A DNA stretch of 64,000 bases, taken from positions 186,001 through 250,000 of the forward strand of contig NZ_UGIB01000001.1 of the NCBI RefSeq assembly GCF_900451005.1, given 5' to 3'. Positions 46,831 to 56,414 of this stretch are shown here, in pieces. The notes under the pieces are model-generated. The model saw only the letters and a list, made by a program, of their open reading frames with translations, searched no databases and was not told the DNA's origin. Made by a program: the position numbers and the translations under genes. This DNA comes from Helicobacter fennelliae (GTDB lineage: Bacteria > Campylobacterota > Campylobacteria > Campylobacterales > Helicobacteraceae). How positions within the stretch are numbered: position 1 is the stretch's first letter; the number at the start of each line of letters is the position of its first letter.

Positions 46831-49158
46831 TCATCTATTAAATCTCGTTGTAAGTCCAAAACTTGTCAATGGAACAAAATTAAATGTCAAACGCACATAA
46901 TAATTTTGCTGCACATAGTATGGATTCTCCACATCGCTTGTCAAAATAGGTCGCCGCTGATTGACAAAGCTTAGCCCAATGCCAAAACATCGGACACTTT
47001 TATATATGCCGATATTCCAATCTAAAAGAAGGTTTTTTTCGACATCATAGCCTGTTGATGCGCGAAAAGAAAAGATTTTTAAATCATACGCCAAGCTTGC
47101 TCGCATATAATGCGCGCCTATTTGGGTAACGAGGATATTTGAGAGTGCATCATAGGCTTGTTTGTCTTTGTAATAATAAGTCAAACTTGATTGAAACGAA
47201 TTTCTTGTAAAGCTTATCGTGCTTGCTATTTCAGACATTCGCTGCAAATAAAACGAATAAAAAAGGCTAAATGAAACATTAAGCCCTTGAATAGGCGAGA
47301 ATCCAAACTTACTCTCTAGCGGTCGTTTGGCGATATTTTTTGGATCAATTATGCCATTAGTTCTATTTGCTTCACTTTGAAGCTCATCAAAATTAAGTCG
47401 CTGAAACAAACGCCAATACAAAATCTCTTTTCCGGTATTTGTCAAAAAATATTGCGTGAGCTTGAGATCGAGTGTCTGATTAACAATCGAATACGCGCTA
47501 ATCCCTGATGGATCCCAAATATCATCATAAAATACCATATTGCCATTTGGATCGATGATTTGGTATCTGTTTTGAGACATGAGGCTATTTTGTTTTGTTT
47601 GTGCTGACAAAATCCCAATATTGCGATCAAGAAGTCCATTTGAATACGAGAGATAAGGTCCATTAAATAAAGCTTCAAACTGGATAGAATGAAAAAAGCG
47701 ATTATAGGCTCTGGCTATATCACTATTTAAAGACACGGAATAATTTGCTGAAAAAATATTGCCATTTGTGAGCGCGCCAAGATTTTTGCCCTCCTGCAAA
47801 GTCGGCACATAGCTATTGCTCGCGCTTGTTATAAGGAGATTTTCACCATAAAATTCTGACCATACGCCAATAGAGATAAATTTTTTCAAAAGCGAAAGCT
47901 GAATCCCCACAGGAACGCGAATGCCATTTTCAATATACCCATAGCCAACTCTACGCATTGTGTTTTTGAACTGATAATCAACCGAATACAACAATCCCTT
48001 AAAAAACAGAGAATCTAAATATTTGTGGTATTGGAGATTTGGCAAGGATTGCAAAGTATTGTCATTAGTGATTTGTGCGAGATTCAAAAAATACCTCATA
48101 TTTAGCCCAAAATAATGCTTTTGGGTTTGGAGATAGATATTAAATTTTGAAGTATAAGTCGGATCATACACCCTGCGATAAATGCTTTTGATACGATAGT
48201 AATCCAAGTCATTCATATACAAGAAATTAAGATAGATTCCATTATCAAGCTCGCTTTTGAGTTTGAAGTATTTTTGAAGTGGCGCTCGCCCCAAATGATA
48301 GAATCTAAACCCATACACATGCCGATTTCTGACATTAAATTGTTGCATATAATTATCGCCATTATACAAATACCCAAAATCAAGAAAAGTCCGATCATTA
48401 TGAGAATCCACAGCCCTAATCTCAATCTGTCCTCCCGCTCCTCTCTCTGTCCTTACTTGTGGCGTAATCGTAGTGTCCAAAAAGCTTTTTATCGCCCAAA
48501 AATAAGGCTGCGCATATACAAATCCTTCTGTGCTTGAGGTAGCAAAAGAAGGCATAAGCAGACCGCTTTTTCTTGACATATCTGTCGAGAATCTAAAATA
48601 TGGAAAATAAAAAATCGGAACATCACCTATATAAACGCGTGGATTCCACAAAGAAGCCACTTTGGTATCATCAGAATATTTACCCGAAGAAGCACTAATC
48701 CTCCATATTGGATTTTGGATAGCACAGCCAGAGACAACCGCTTGCTTGAAGACATATTCATTTTTTTTACTCATACCATTTTTGGAGTTAATCCAGATTC
48801 CGGTTTGCGTATCTTGCAGATATAAAGGCTCGATTAAGCCATATTGATCATTAAGATTAAAGCTTGCTTTTTTGGTCCTTAGCAATAAATTGCCCTCGCG
48901 ATAGATTCTGACATCACCGCTTGCTTGGACGCTTTTTGTCGTCATATCATAATCAATCCTATCAGCAAGCGTATATAAATCAAGATTAACTAAAATAGCA
49001 TTCCCAATAGCATGGACTACATTATCTTCGCTTTGGAGTGCATCTGCTAGAATCTCAAATATTTTTTGATTATCTTTATTGTATTGCGTGATGCCACTTG
49101 TTGCGGCATTTGCGATACAAACAATACCTAATACTATCCCAAGCCATATTTTTAACAT
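46831..49158 (-). CDS. lptD: LPS-assembly outer-membrane protein LptD
   Basis: A beta-barrel that inserts LPS into the outer leaflet with LptE. The 775 residues have a signal peptide (about 1-19, ending ANAAT), an N-terminal LptA-like/OstA domain with ADRIDYDMTTKSVQASGDVR, then the barrel domain with VYIGDVPIFYFPYFRFSTD, a conserved LptD block. The last residues are LTTRFNR rather than a terminal aromatic. It follows the RDD-protein gene by 14 bases in the purD-RDD-lptD run, matching the H. pylori order as remembered. Confidence 0.95.
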   Translation of the reverse strand: MLKIWLGIVLGIVCIANAATSGITQYNKDNQKIFEILADALQSEDNVVHAIGNAILVNLDLYTLADRIDYDMTTKSVQASGDVRIYREGNLLLRTKKASFNLNDQYGLIEPLYLQDTQTGIWINSKNGMSKKNEYVFKQAVVSGCAIQNPIWRISASSGKYSDDTKVASLWNPRVYIGDVPIFYFPYFRFSTDMSRKSGLLMPSFATSSTEGFVYAQPYFWAIKSFLDTTITPQVRTERGAGGQIEIRAVDSHNDRTFLDFGYLYNGDNYMQQFNVRNRHVYGFRFYHLGRAPLQKYFKLKSELDNGIYLNFLYMNDLDYYRIKSIYRRVYDPTYTSKFNIYLQTQKHYFGLNMRYFLNLAQITNDNTLQSLPNLQYHKYLDSLFFKGLLYSVDYQFKNTMRRVGYGYIENGIRVPVGIQLSLLKKFISIGVWSEFYGENLLITSASNSYVPTLQEGKNLGALTNGNIFSANYSVSLNSDIARAYNRFFHSIQFEALFNGPYLSYSNGLLDRNIGILSAQTKQNSLMSQNRYQIIDPNGNMVFYDDIWDPSGISAYSIVNQTLDLKLTQYFLTNTGKEILYWRLFQRLNFDELQSEANRTNGIIDPKNIAKRPLESKFGFSPIQGLNVSFSLFYSFYLQRMSEIASTISFTRNSFQSSLTYYYKDKQAYDALSNILVTQIGAHYMRASLAYDLKIFSFRASTGYDVEKNLLLDWNIGIYKSVRCFGIGLSFVNQRRPILTSDVENPYYVQQNYYVRLTFNFVPLTSFGLTTRFNR

Positions 49159-49172
49159 CTACTTTAAAAAAC

Positions 49173-49646
49173 CTATTTTTTTCTACATATTACGATTGTC
49201 TTACAAGCCCTATCATAAAGCGTGCGCCTAAACACATCACCAAAGGCAAAAAGAAATGGAATACAATATAATATTAAAGAAAATTGTCGCAATAAAGCTC
49301 GCAAAAAGCTTATCGCAAAATTTGGCATATCAAGCGTATCAAGTCGAATAACTTGGATTTTGCATATCATTTTGCCAAGACTCGCGCCATACAAAGCCAC
49401 AAAAATCGTATGATACACTACATTGATACATAGAATCTGAATCACCATAGGCTGCAAAACCTGTATGACAGACTCGATATTATTTGTATCAAAAGCCACT
49501 CTGTATTCATCAAAGAGCACAAATACAATTAAAAAATCAATCAAAAAAGCATCAATCAAAAAAGCAAAAAACCGCTTATCAAGAGGGGCTAAAAAAATAT
49601 CTTCTCGATCGAGAATCTCTTGGATTTTGTCATCATTAAACTGCAT
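49173..49646 (-). CDS. RDD-family membrane protein
   Basis: A 157-residue protein with the RDD signature: a cytoplasmic stretch ending DKRFFAFLIDAFLIDFLIV, two or three hydrophobic helices and GASLGKMICKIQVIRLD between them. Members are small inner-membrane proteins of uncertain role, some linked to ion exchange. It is placed between purD (one-base overlap of stop and start) and lptD. No specific function can be given. Confidence 0.9.
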   Translation of the reverse strand: MQFNDDKIQEILDREDIFLAPLDKRFFAFLIDAFLIDFLIVFVLFDEYRVAFDTNNIESVIQVLQPMVIQILCINVVYHTIFVALYGASLGKMICKIQVIRLDTLDMPNFAISFLRALLRQFSLILYCIPFLFAFGDVFRRTLYDRACKTIVICRKK

Positions 49647-50956
49647 TATAATGCCTTATTTGCAATATCATCGCGATAGATTCTGCCTTCAAACTCTATT
49701 GCCTCTAGGATTTTATACGCATTCTCTCTTGCTTGAGGCAAACTCTTAGCATATCCGACAGCAAGCATAACTCGCCCACCACTTGCAAGCAATCTCCCCT
49801 GCTTATCTTCGCTCACTCCGCCAAACACAACCTCGCCTAGATTCTCATCATAGGATTGTATCGTGATAGGATATGGCGTAGAATGCCCAAAAGGATAATT
49901 ATGACTTGCCAAAACAACCCCTACACAATACTCTTTGGCAAATTGTATCGGTAATTGTTTGATTGTTTGAGATTCTACGGCTTTGCAGATCTCAAGTAAG
50001 GGCGTCTGAAGCAATGGCATTAACACTTCGCATTCTGGATCGCCAAATCGCACATTAAATTCTAATAAATATGGCTTTTTTTGGTTGTTTTCTTGGACGA
50101 CCATAATCCCTGCAAATAGCACGCCACAAAAAGGATTCCCCTCTTGTGCCATACCCCGCAAAGTCGGCTCAAAAATCAAATCCGCAATGTCTTGAAGCAA
50201 TGCCTCATCACATAATGGAGTTGGCGCATAAGCTCCCATACCGCCGGTGTTTGGACCTTTATCGTTATTATAAAGCTGCTTATGATCTTGACAAGGGGGC
50301 AATAGCACAAAATCCTTGCCATCACAAATCCCAAACACAGATAATTCATATCCGCTCAAAAATTCCTCAATAACCACACATTTTCCAGAATCTCCAAAGC
50401 TCTCACCGCTTAACATATCGCAAATTGTTTGCTTTACTTCATCATAGGTTTGTGCGATGATTACGCCCTTTCCCGCGCAAAGCCCACTTGCTTTAATCAC
50501 CACAGGAAGAGGTAAAGACAAGGCAAAATCTATGGCTTTTGCTTTGTCGCTTGTTTGGATATACCGCGCTGTTGGTATATTATGCCTTGATACAAAATCC
50601 TTCATAAATGCTTTTGAACCCTCAAGTTGCGCGGCTTTTTGACTCGGACCAAAAACACAAAATCCTTGTTCTCTTAACTCATCAGAAAGCCCCTCTACCA
50701 AAGGTGCTTCAGGACCAATAATCACAAAATCTATCTGCTCTTTTTGGCAAAACGCAACTAAATCTTGATTCTTAGAAAGAGCGACATTAATGCCCAAATG
50801 CTTTGTCCCTGCATTGCCCGGAGCGAAAAAAAGTGTGAGATTTTCATTATCTTTTGATCTATTTTTTTGCGCGTCTTTTTTGAGTCGCAATCCAATCGAA
50901 TATTCCCTTCCGCCATTTCCAACAATCAAAATTTTTTGCAACATTTTTTGCGCCAT
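49646..50956 (-). CDS. purD: Phosphoribosylamine-glycine ligase
   Basis: An ATP-grasp enzyme of purine synthesis making GAR from phosphoribosylamine, glycine and ATP. The 436 residues start with the VGNGGREYSI dinucleotide-like loop. They contain KASGLCAGKGVIIAQ, FLSGYELSVFGICDG, NTGGMGAYAPTP and LEFNVRFGDPECEVLMPLL, all diagnostic. The start could be the first ATG (50956) or the in-frame ATG 12 bases later; spacing does not decide. It is first in the purD-RDD-lptD run. Confidence 0.97.
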   Translation of the reverse strand: MAQKMLQKILIVGNGGREYSIGLRLKKDAQKNRSKDNENLTLFFAPGNAGTKHLGINVALSKNQDLVAFCQKEQIDFVIIGPEAPLVEGLSDELREQGFCVFGPSQKAAQLEGSKAFMKDFVSRHNIPTARYIQTSDKAKAIDFALSLPLPVVIKASGLCAGKGVIIAQTYDEVKQTICDMLSGESFGDSGKCVVIEEFLSGYELSVFGICDGKDFVLLPPCQDHKQLYNNDKGPNTGGMGAYAPTPLCDEALLQDIADLIFEPTLRGMAQEGNPFCGVLFAGIMVVQENNQKKPYLLEFNVRFGDPECEVLMPLLQTPLLEICKAVESQTIKQLPIQFAKEYCVGVVLASHNYPFGHSTPYPITIQSYDENLGEVVFGGVSEDKQGRLLASGGRVMLAVGYAKSLPQARENAYKILEAIEFEGRIYRDDIANKAL

Positions 50957-51348
50957 GTATAAAACCCATTCTTTAATAAATTACCCAAATAATCGTTACT
51001 TTGATAAAGTAGCCCAATAAGCCACAAACAAGGTTAGGAGGATTTTATTAGGCGGCAGATCCTCACTTTTACGCTACAAACGGAAATACCGACACACAAA
51101 AACCACTACCCAAACCTAAAATACTTTTTATACAACGGACTCACCAATAAAGAAACACGAATTATTCAGGCGCGGTATTATAAAATGATTGAGTTTAAAA
51201 TTGGGTTAGAAAAAACAAATAAATTTGCTATAATCACAAAATTTATATACGCTTACACGCTTGGAAATCTCATAAAGTGATTAAAATCCAAAATGGCAAA
51301 TTGAGGCGAGAAAAATACAACAACAAAACCATAACGAAAGAGTAAAAA
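50957..51348. other. Gap upstream of gmd without a recognised gene
   Basis: About 390 bases between divergent purD and gmd. No element of the repeat families seen elsewhere is present. I see a gmd promoter (listed separately), a GAGGAT...ATCCTC inverted pair around 51042-51063 and otherwise nothing identifiable. Confidence 0.6.
51229..51234 (+). promoter_or_regulatory. Putative extended -10 element for gmd
   Basis: TATAAT in TTTGCTATAATCAC, identical in its extended part to the nusA site. The 5' leader would be about 110 bases long. Confidence 0.55.
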
Positions 51349-52470
51349 ATGAAAGAAGCAAAAAAAACAGCACTTATCACTGGCATCACAGGGCAAGATG
51401 GCGCGTATTTAGCGGAGTTTTTGCTCAAAAAAGGCTATGAGGTGCATGGTATAAAGCGCCGCAGCTCGCTCTTTAATACTGACAGGATCGATCATCTCTA
51501 CCAAGATCCGCATGTCTCAAATCGTAATTTTTTCCTGCATTATGGCGATCTCACAGATTCACTCAATCTTACGCGAATCATCGCTGACACAAAGCCTGAT
51601 GAGATCTATAATCTCGCGGCAATGAGCCATGTGGCCGTGAGCTTTGAGACGCCAGAATACACTGCAAACGCCGATGGCATAGGGACGCTTAGAATCCTAG
51701 AGGCTGTACGCCTGTTAAATCTCACACAAAAAACAAAGATCTATCAAGCCTCCACAAGCGAGCTTTATGGGCTAGTGCAAGAAATCCCCCAAAGTGAGAA
51801 AACACCCTTTTACCCCCGTAGCCCTTATGCTTGCGCGAAGCTTTATGCGTATTGGATCACGATAAATTACCGCGAAGCGTATGGTATTTTTGCAAGCAAT
51901 GGAATCTTATTCAATCACGAAAGCCCCATACGCGGCGAAACATTTGTCACGCGCAAAATCACGCGCGCCGCGGCTAAAATCGCGCTTGGGCTGCAGGATA
52001 AGCTCTATCTTGGGAATTTGAGTGCTAAGCGTGACTGGGGGCATGCAAAAGACTATGTACGTATGATGTGGCTTATCTTGCAGGCAAAAGAGGCGGAAGA
52101 TTGGGTGATAGCCACAGGTGTGACCACAGAAGTGCGCGAGTTTGTGCGCAAAGCCTTTGGTGAGCTTGGCATTGAGCTAGAATTCCGCGGGGAAGGCGCA
52201 AGCGAAAAGGGCTTTGTGAAGGCTTGCCATGGGGAGTTTAGGCTAGATTCTGGGCGCGAAATAGTCGCTGTGGATCCGCGCTACTTCCGCCCCACTGAAG
52301 TGGATCTGCTCATTGGCGATGCGTCAAAAGCGCGACAGAAGCTTGGCTGGATTCCAGAATATGACTTAGATGCGCTCATTAAAGATATGGTAGCAAGCGA
52401 TCTTAAGCTCATGCAAAAGGATAAGTATCTCAAAGATGGCGGCTATGATATCTTTAGCTACTTTGAATAA
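51349..52470 (+). CDS. gmd: GDP-mannose 4,6-dehydratase
   Basis: An extended short-chain dehydrogenase converting GDP-mannose to GDP-4-keto-6-deoxymannose, the first committed step to GDP-fucose or related sugars for LPS. The 373 residues include the Rossmann loop [16 protein letters not shown], the IKRRSS block, [14 protein letters not shown], the catalytic [14 protein letters not shown] region ([10 protein letters not shown] carries the Tyr-x3-Lys) and [16 protein letters not shown]. The usual partner fcl/wcaG does not follow. A truncated gene start with a ribosome site does, then a restriction-modification island. Codon use looks richer in G+C than the island next to it. Confidence 0.97.
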   Translation: MKEAKKTALITGITGQDGAYLAEFLLKKGYEVHGIKRRSSLFNTDRIDHLYQDPHVSNRNFFLHYGDLTDSLNLTRIIADTKPDEIYNLAAMSHVAVSFETPEYTANADGIGTLRILEAVRLLNLTQKTKIYQASTSELYGLVQEIPQSEKTPFYPRSPYACAKLYAYWITINYREAYGIFASNGILFNHESPIRGETFVTRKITRAAAKIALGLQDKLYLGNLSAKRDWGHAKDYVRMMWLILQAKEAEDWVIATGVTTEVREFVRKAFGELGIELEFRGEGASEKGFVKACHGEFRLDSGREIVAVDPRYFRPTEVDLLIGDASKARQKLGWIPEYDLDALIKDMVASDLKLMQKDKYLKDGGYDIFSYFE

Positions 52471-52504
52471 AGGCAAGTATAAATACAATATTTAAGGATA
52501 TAAC

Positions 52505-52545
52505 ATGAAACAAAGCTACAAATGGACACTCTCATCACTCATTAA
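52505..52545 (+). pseudogene. Truncated gene start downstream of gmd (probable 5' fragment of the poly-G methyltransferase)
   Basis: The ATG at 52505 has AAGGATAT ten bases before it and begins MKQSYKWTLSSLIKF, after which the frame becomes unlike protein-coding sequence of the area. The fragment ends in CATTAAATTT, and a similar CATTAAAATT occurs at 56428-56437 where the methyltransferase remnant begins in a frame reading LKFSKGYEFYRK. Joining the two would give a continuous N-terminus. That they were one gene is inference. Confidence 0.45.
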
Positions 52546-52863
52546 ATTTGAATGTATAAGTTTGTATGGAAGAACTTTTTTACAACGCATTGAACTTTGT
52601 AAGTCCTCTAACGCTTCATCATTCTCCGTCCGCCAAAAGTCATTTTCGGTGATGAAATCTCCCTCTTTAAATTCTTGATAACGCGAGGGACGAACGCTTG
52701 TGATTGTCTTACCCTCGGCACGAAATTCTACAAGCATACCCACACTAGGCATACTTCTTTTGTCGCTCCACGACTGGCGGTTAAATTCAAAAAAAAGCTT
52801 CGCCGAATTTGTAACCGTCCCTCTATCTGTGGAGTCCATATAAATCACTATTTTACCGTGCAT
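52546..52863 (-). pseudogene. 3'-truncated conserved protein at the island edge
   Basis: The ATG at 52863 opens MHGKIVIYMDSTDRGTVTNS, which continues to SVGMLVEFRAEGKTITSV, FKEGDFITENDFWRTEND and EALEDLQSS. I recall similar openings in longer Helicobacter and Campylobacter proteins that go on for more than 100 further residues. Here the frame runs into the truncated gene beyond gmd and stops at 52516, so the last ten or so residues are junction sequence. I think it is a gene cut by the rearrangement that brought in the island. It would be non-functional or altered. Confidence 0.55.
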
Positions 52864-53019
52864 TATTTCTTCCTTGAAATTTCATAAGTTAAAAATTTAG
52901 CACAATTAAACTTATTTTTAATTTTTCTTGCAAATTTTAAACTACAAAACAAAGAAGTCAAATTAAATTAAAATGCTAAACTTTTACATTTATAAATTTG
53001 ATAAGGATTATTCAACACG

Positions 53020-53949
53020 GTGAAAAAAGAAACTTTTTTGCATCATCTCAAAGGCAAAAATCTTGTTTATAAACGCTACACAAAAAGCCCCCTGCGTTAT
53101 GGTGGGGGTAAATCTTTGGCGGTGGGATTAATTTTAGAGCAAATTCCTAGTGATACAAAAAGACTTATTAGCCCATTTATCGGCGGTGGAAGTGTGGAAG
53201 TAGCAGTAGCTTTAGAGCTTGATATTGAAGTTTTAGCTTTTGATATATTTGATATTTTAGTGAATTTTTGGCAAGTTTTATGCAAGGATTCTAACGCACT
53301 TTATAATGAGCTTTTAAAGCTAGAACCCACAAAAGAAAATTACACAATAATCAAAAACGAGTTAAGTTTGTTTTGGAATGAAAGGCATAAAAACCCTAAC
53401 AATAAGCCCAAAATAGAGCTAGATTCTCTCACGCTTGCAAGGGATTATTATTTTAATTTTAATCTAAGCTATGGACCCGGATTTTTAGGCTGGATGAGTA
53501 AAATCTATGAAGATAAAAATCGCTATTTGAAAGCTTTAGAGAAAATTAGAGATTTTAAAACGCGCAATCTCAAAGTAGAAATGGCGAGTTTTGAAGCAGT
53601 GTTTAAAAAATATCCTAATGATTTTTTCTATTGCGACCCGCCATATTTTTTAGAGGGAGATTCTAAAATGTTTAAAGGAATCTATCCTATGCGAAATTTC
53701 CCTATTCATCACAACAACTTTAATCACGAGCTTTTAGCAATTTGTCTTAAAAATCATAAGGGCAAATTTATCTTAAGCTACAATGATTGCGAGTTTGTGC
53801 GAGAAGCTTATAAGGATTTTAAAATCTTAGAGCCAAAATGGCAATATACAATGGGACAAGGTGAAACAAGAATAGGTAAAAATCGTGTTATGCGTGGCGA
53901 TACAGATAACACAAAGCAAAGCCACGAACTTTTGATTATAAAGGAGTGA
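53020..53949 (+). CDS. D12-class adenine-N6 DNA methyltransferase
   Basis: A Dam-like (alpha-group) methyltransferase of 309 residues. Motif X is LRYGGGKSLAVGLI, motif I FIGGGSVEVA (about 53-62), motif IV DPPYF (about 205-209), and LSYNDCEFVREAY lies in the C-terminal part. The start is a GTG at 53020 after AAGGATT with slightly long spacing. It is AT-rich and the first gene of a four-gene cassette with tight spacing. Its stop overlaps the ribosome site of the restriction-enzyme gene. The target is not deducible; GATC-type targets are common in this class. Confidence 0.92.
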   Translation: MKKETFLHHLKGKNLVYKRYTKSPLRYGGGKSLAVGLILEQIPSDTKRLISPFIGGGSVEVAVALELDIEVLAFDIFDILVNFWQVLCKDSNALYNELLKLEPTKENYTIIKNELSLFWNERHKNPNNKPKIELDSLTLARDYYFNFNLSYGPGFLGWMSKIYEDKNRYLKALEKIRDFKTRNLKVEMASFEAVFKKYPNDFFYCDPPYFLEGDSKMFKGIYPMRNFPIHHNNFNHELLAICLKNHKGKFILSYNDCEFVREAYKDFKILEPKWQYTMGQGETRIGKNRVMRGDTDNTKQSHELLIIKE

Positions 53950-53951
53950 AA

Positions 53952-54701
53952 ATGTTAAATAAAATTGAAATAAAAACATTGCGAGAGATAGAAAACAAAT
54001 ACTATATGCAGCCTATGCTTGAATCTATAATAAAAGATTTAAAAAATAATAAGCTTAATTTACAGGAAGTTTTTAACAATCTCTATGGATATTTGCTAAA
54101 TTCTAAAGAAGCAGTTGAAAGATTGCTGAAAGAACGAGTTGATAGAAATGAGATTAAAGATATAAGTCAAGCAAGAAAGAGCATAGCAGGAAGTGCTTTT
54201 TCAAACCTTATTATTTGGGTATTTTTAAAAAATAAAGAAAGCAAAAATATTGATAAAGATATTTTTATCACCAATAAAATATCACAAATCCCACATTTTA
54301 AAGACTTGTTTTATATAAAAGTGGGCGAAGAAACGCAAAAACCAGATGTAGATTTAGTAATTTATCGACTAGATTCTAAACAAAATTTAGCAAGTTGCCT
54401 TATCTTATCTCTTAAAACTTCTCTAAGAGAAAGGGCTGGTCAAACATACAAATGGAAGCTTCTAATGGAAATTGCCAATACAGAATCTAGCATTAAGGAA
54501 AAATACAACATCGTCTATAACCCACCTATTCAACCTTTAGTATGTTTTGCTACCGTTAATTTTTATAATGAAATCAATAATCCGCAACATAGGGGTATGT
54601 TTAAATTTTTTGATTGTGCTTTTATAGGGAAAAATATACAAACAGGGGATTTTATTAAACCTTTAAGCTATATGCTTGATTATATAGAGGAGCAATTATG
54701 A
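53952..54701 (+). CDS. Probable type II restriction endonuclease
   Basis: A 249-residue protein. A candidate PD-(D/E)XK-type core is PDVDLVIYRL (from about residue 130) followed by LILSLKTSLRERAG (about 151-164), where the usual acidic residue before the Lys is replaced by Ser. KTSLRER followed by GQTYKWKLLMEIA is a pattern I associate with some type II enzymes, but no named family is certain. The ATG at 53952 follows AAGGAG and is preferred over the GTG six bases earlier. Its stop overlaps the m4C-type methyltransferase start (ATGA). Position between two DNA methyltransferases supports a restriction role. Confidence 0.75.
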   Translation: MLNKIEIKTLREIENKYYMQPMLESIIKDLKNNKLNLQEVFNNLYGYLLNSKEAVERLLKERVDRNEIKDISQARKSIAGSAFSNLIIWVFLKNKESKNIDKDIFITNKISQIPHFKDLFYIKVGEETQKPDVDLVIYRLDSKQNLASCLILSLKTSLRERAGQTYKWKLLMEIANTESSIKEKYNIVYNPPIQPLVCFATVNFYNEINNPQHRGMFKFFDCAFIGKNIQTGDFIKPLSYMLDYIEEQL

Positions 54702-55918
54702 CCCTAGCAATACAAGAATCCATACAAACTATATATAATCCAAAATATGATTTTTTAGGGCAAAGCTATGCGTCAATGTATCCTAATTTACACAAATATC
54801 CAGCGACTATGCTCCCACAAATTGGCTATGAATTATTAAAAGAGTTTAAGGCAAAGAAAACAGCTCTTTTAGACCCATATTGTGGAAGTGGCAGTAGTTT
54901 TATAAGTGGTTTAGAGTATGGTATAAAGCATTTTGTGGGCTTTGATTTAAATCCTTTAGCAATCCTTATATCAAAAGCTAAACTTAACTATATAGAAAGA
55001 GAGAGTCTCTTAAGAGAAAAGGCTAAGTTACTTGAAAATATGGTAAAAATTATAGAAGTTAAGAAAGCTAATATTACAAATATTGATTTTTGGATAGAGA
55101 AACAAGCACAGGTGGATTTAGCCCTTATTTTTCATCATTTAAACAACATTAAAGAACAGAATATAAAAAACTTATTTTTACTTGCATTTAGTAAAACCTT
55201 AAGAGAAGTAAGCTATACAAGAAACAATGAATTTAAACTTTTTAGAATGAAAGATTATGAAAACTACAAGCCAAACACACATAAAATCTTTAAGGAAAAG
55301 TTAGATTCTCTTATTGATGATTATTTATCTTTTTATCAACATAAAATAAAAAATATTGCGCATAATATTACAAACTCAAGTTTTACAAATGCCACTGAAA
55401 AATTTGACACTATTCTTACTAGTCCGCCCTATGGTGATTCTAAGACAACAGTAGCTTATGGACAATTTAGCACTTTTATCAATGAATATATGGGAGTTAA
55501 AAATGCAAGAAAACTTGACTCACAGCTTTTAGGTGGTAAAAAATCAAAAGAGCTTTATAATAAGGGAGTAATGCAGGAATATATACAAGAAATTGCTAAA
55601 ATTGATAGCAAAAGAGCTTTAGAAGTTTCAAGCTTTTATGCAGATTTGGAACAAAGTATTTTAAAGTTGATAAATGTTTTGAATATCGGTGCTAAAGTCT
55701 TTTTTGTAGTGGGTAATCGTCAGGTTAAAAAAATACAACTTCCAACCGATAAGTTTATCGCCGAAATTTTCAGCAACAATGGCTTTAAGCATTTGACTAC
55801 CATAAGACGCAAGATTTCTAACAAGGCTATGCCACTTAAAAACTCCCCCACAAATAAAGCTGGAATTCTATCTAGCACGATGAATGAAGAATGGATAGTG
55901 GCGTGTGAGAAATTATAA
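54698..55918 (+). CDS. DNA methyltransferase, probably cytosine-N4 type
   Basis: A 406-residue methyltransferase. Motif I is DPYCGSGSSF (about 58-67), followed by VGFDLNPLAILISKAK. Motif IV is TSPPYGDSKTTVAYGQFS (from about 241), where SPPY is the form usual for N4-cytosine enzymes. The C-terminal part has VFFVVGNRQV. GAGGAG precedes the start, which overlaps the restriction-enzyme stop. Together with the D12 enzyme it may protect both strands of an asymmetric site, or the two may belong to separate systems. Confidence 0.87.
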   Translation: MTLAIQESIQTIYNPKYDFLGQSYASMYPNLHKYPATMLPQIGYELLKEFKAKKTALLDPYCGSGSSFISGLEYGIKHFVGFDLNPLAILISKAKLNYIERESLLREKAKLLENMVKIIEVKKANITNIDFWIEKQAQVDLALIFHHLNNIKEQNIKNLFLLAFSKTLREVSYTRNNEFKLFRMKDYENYKPNTHKIFKEKLDSLIDDYLSFYQHKIKNIAHNITNSSFTNATEKFDTILTSPPYGDSKTTVAYGQFSTFINEYMGVKNARKLDSQLLGGKKSKELYNKGVMQEYIQEIAKIDSKRALEVSSFYADLEQSILKLINVLNIGAKVFFVVGNRQVKKIQLPTDKFIAEIFSNNGFKHLTTIRRKISNKAMPLKNSPTNKAGILSSTMNEEWIVACEKL

Positions 55919-55927
55919 AGGAGTGAA

Positions 55928-56377
55928 ATGAAAATAGAACAAGTCAAAACGGCATTTAAAATCGGTGGAAGTGGGGCAACAGGGGGAATCAAAAGCACTT
56001 TAGAAATTTATAGAGACGGCGGAGTAAAAGGGCGACCAAGCATTAGAAGTTTTGGCGTGTGGTATTTTCTCTATCACACGATTTTACAGAGTAAAGAAAT
56101 AGAATTTTATATGATTTACCAAGAGAATTTTGAAAAAGAAGTCAAAGGATTATTTGGCTTGAAAAAAGTCAAAAATGTGTCTATTTCTTATAAATTTATA
56201 GAGCAGTGTTGCGTGGAAGATTATTTAAGCGTGGAAAGCGAACACCCAGAGTGGAATGTGCAAGAGCAAGGAGCAGACTGGCCACTTGAGATAAAAAATA
56301 GCCATGCCCAGCTTCAAGCTAACGCACAAAGCAGAGAAAAGAAAATCAAACGCAAAGAGGTGAGATTAAACAAATAA
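55928..56377 (+). CDS. Unknown protein of the restriction-modification cassette
   Basis: A 149-residue protein with AAAGGAG before its ATG, nine bases after the methyltransferase stop. It has no signal or membrane segment. Features seen are a Gly-rich opening (FKIGGSGATGGIKSTLEI), GVWYFLYHTIL, and a basic C-terminus (REKKIKRKEVRLNK). I do not recognise it. It could be a second nuclease or a specificity or control protein, but nothing in the sequence proves that. It seems complete, and low G+C content matches the cassette. Confidence 0.55.
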   Translation: MKIEQVKTAFKIGGSGATGGIKSTLEIYRDGGVKGRPSIRSFGVWYFLYHTILQSKEIEFYMIYQENFEKEVKGLFGLKKVKNVSISYKFIEQCCVEDYLSVESEHPEWNVQEQGADWPLEIKNSHAQLQANAQSREKKIKRKEVRLNK

Positions 56378-56414
56378 ATGCAGCACGATTTAAAGCCTAT
56401 AAAGAAGGTAAAAA

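Noticed and set aside
50957-51348. Possible gene remnant upstream of gmd
   Set aside because: All frames are short, without a ribosome site or recognisable protein sequence; treated as a leader/promoter region.
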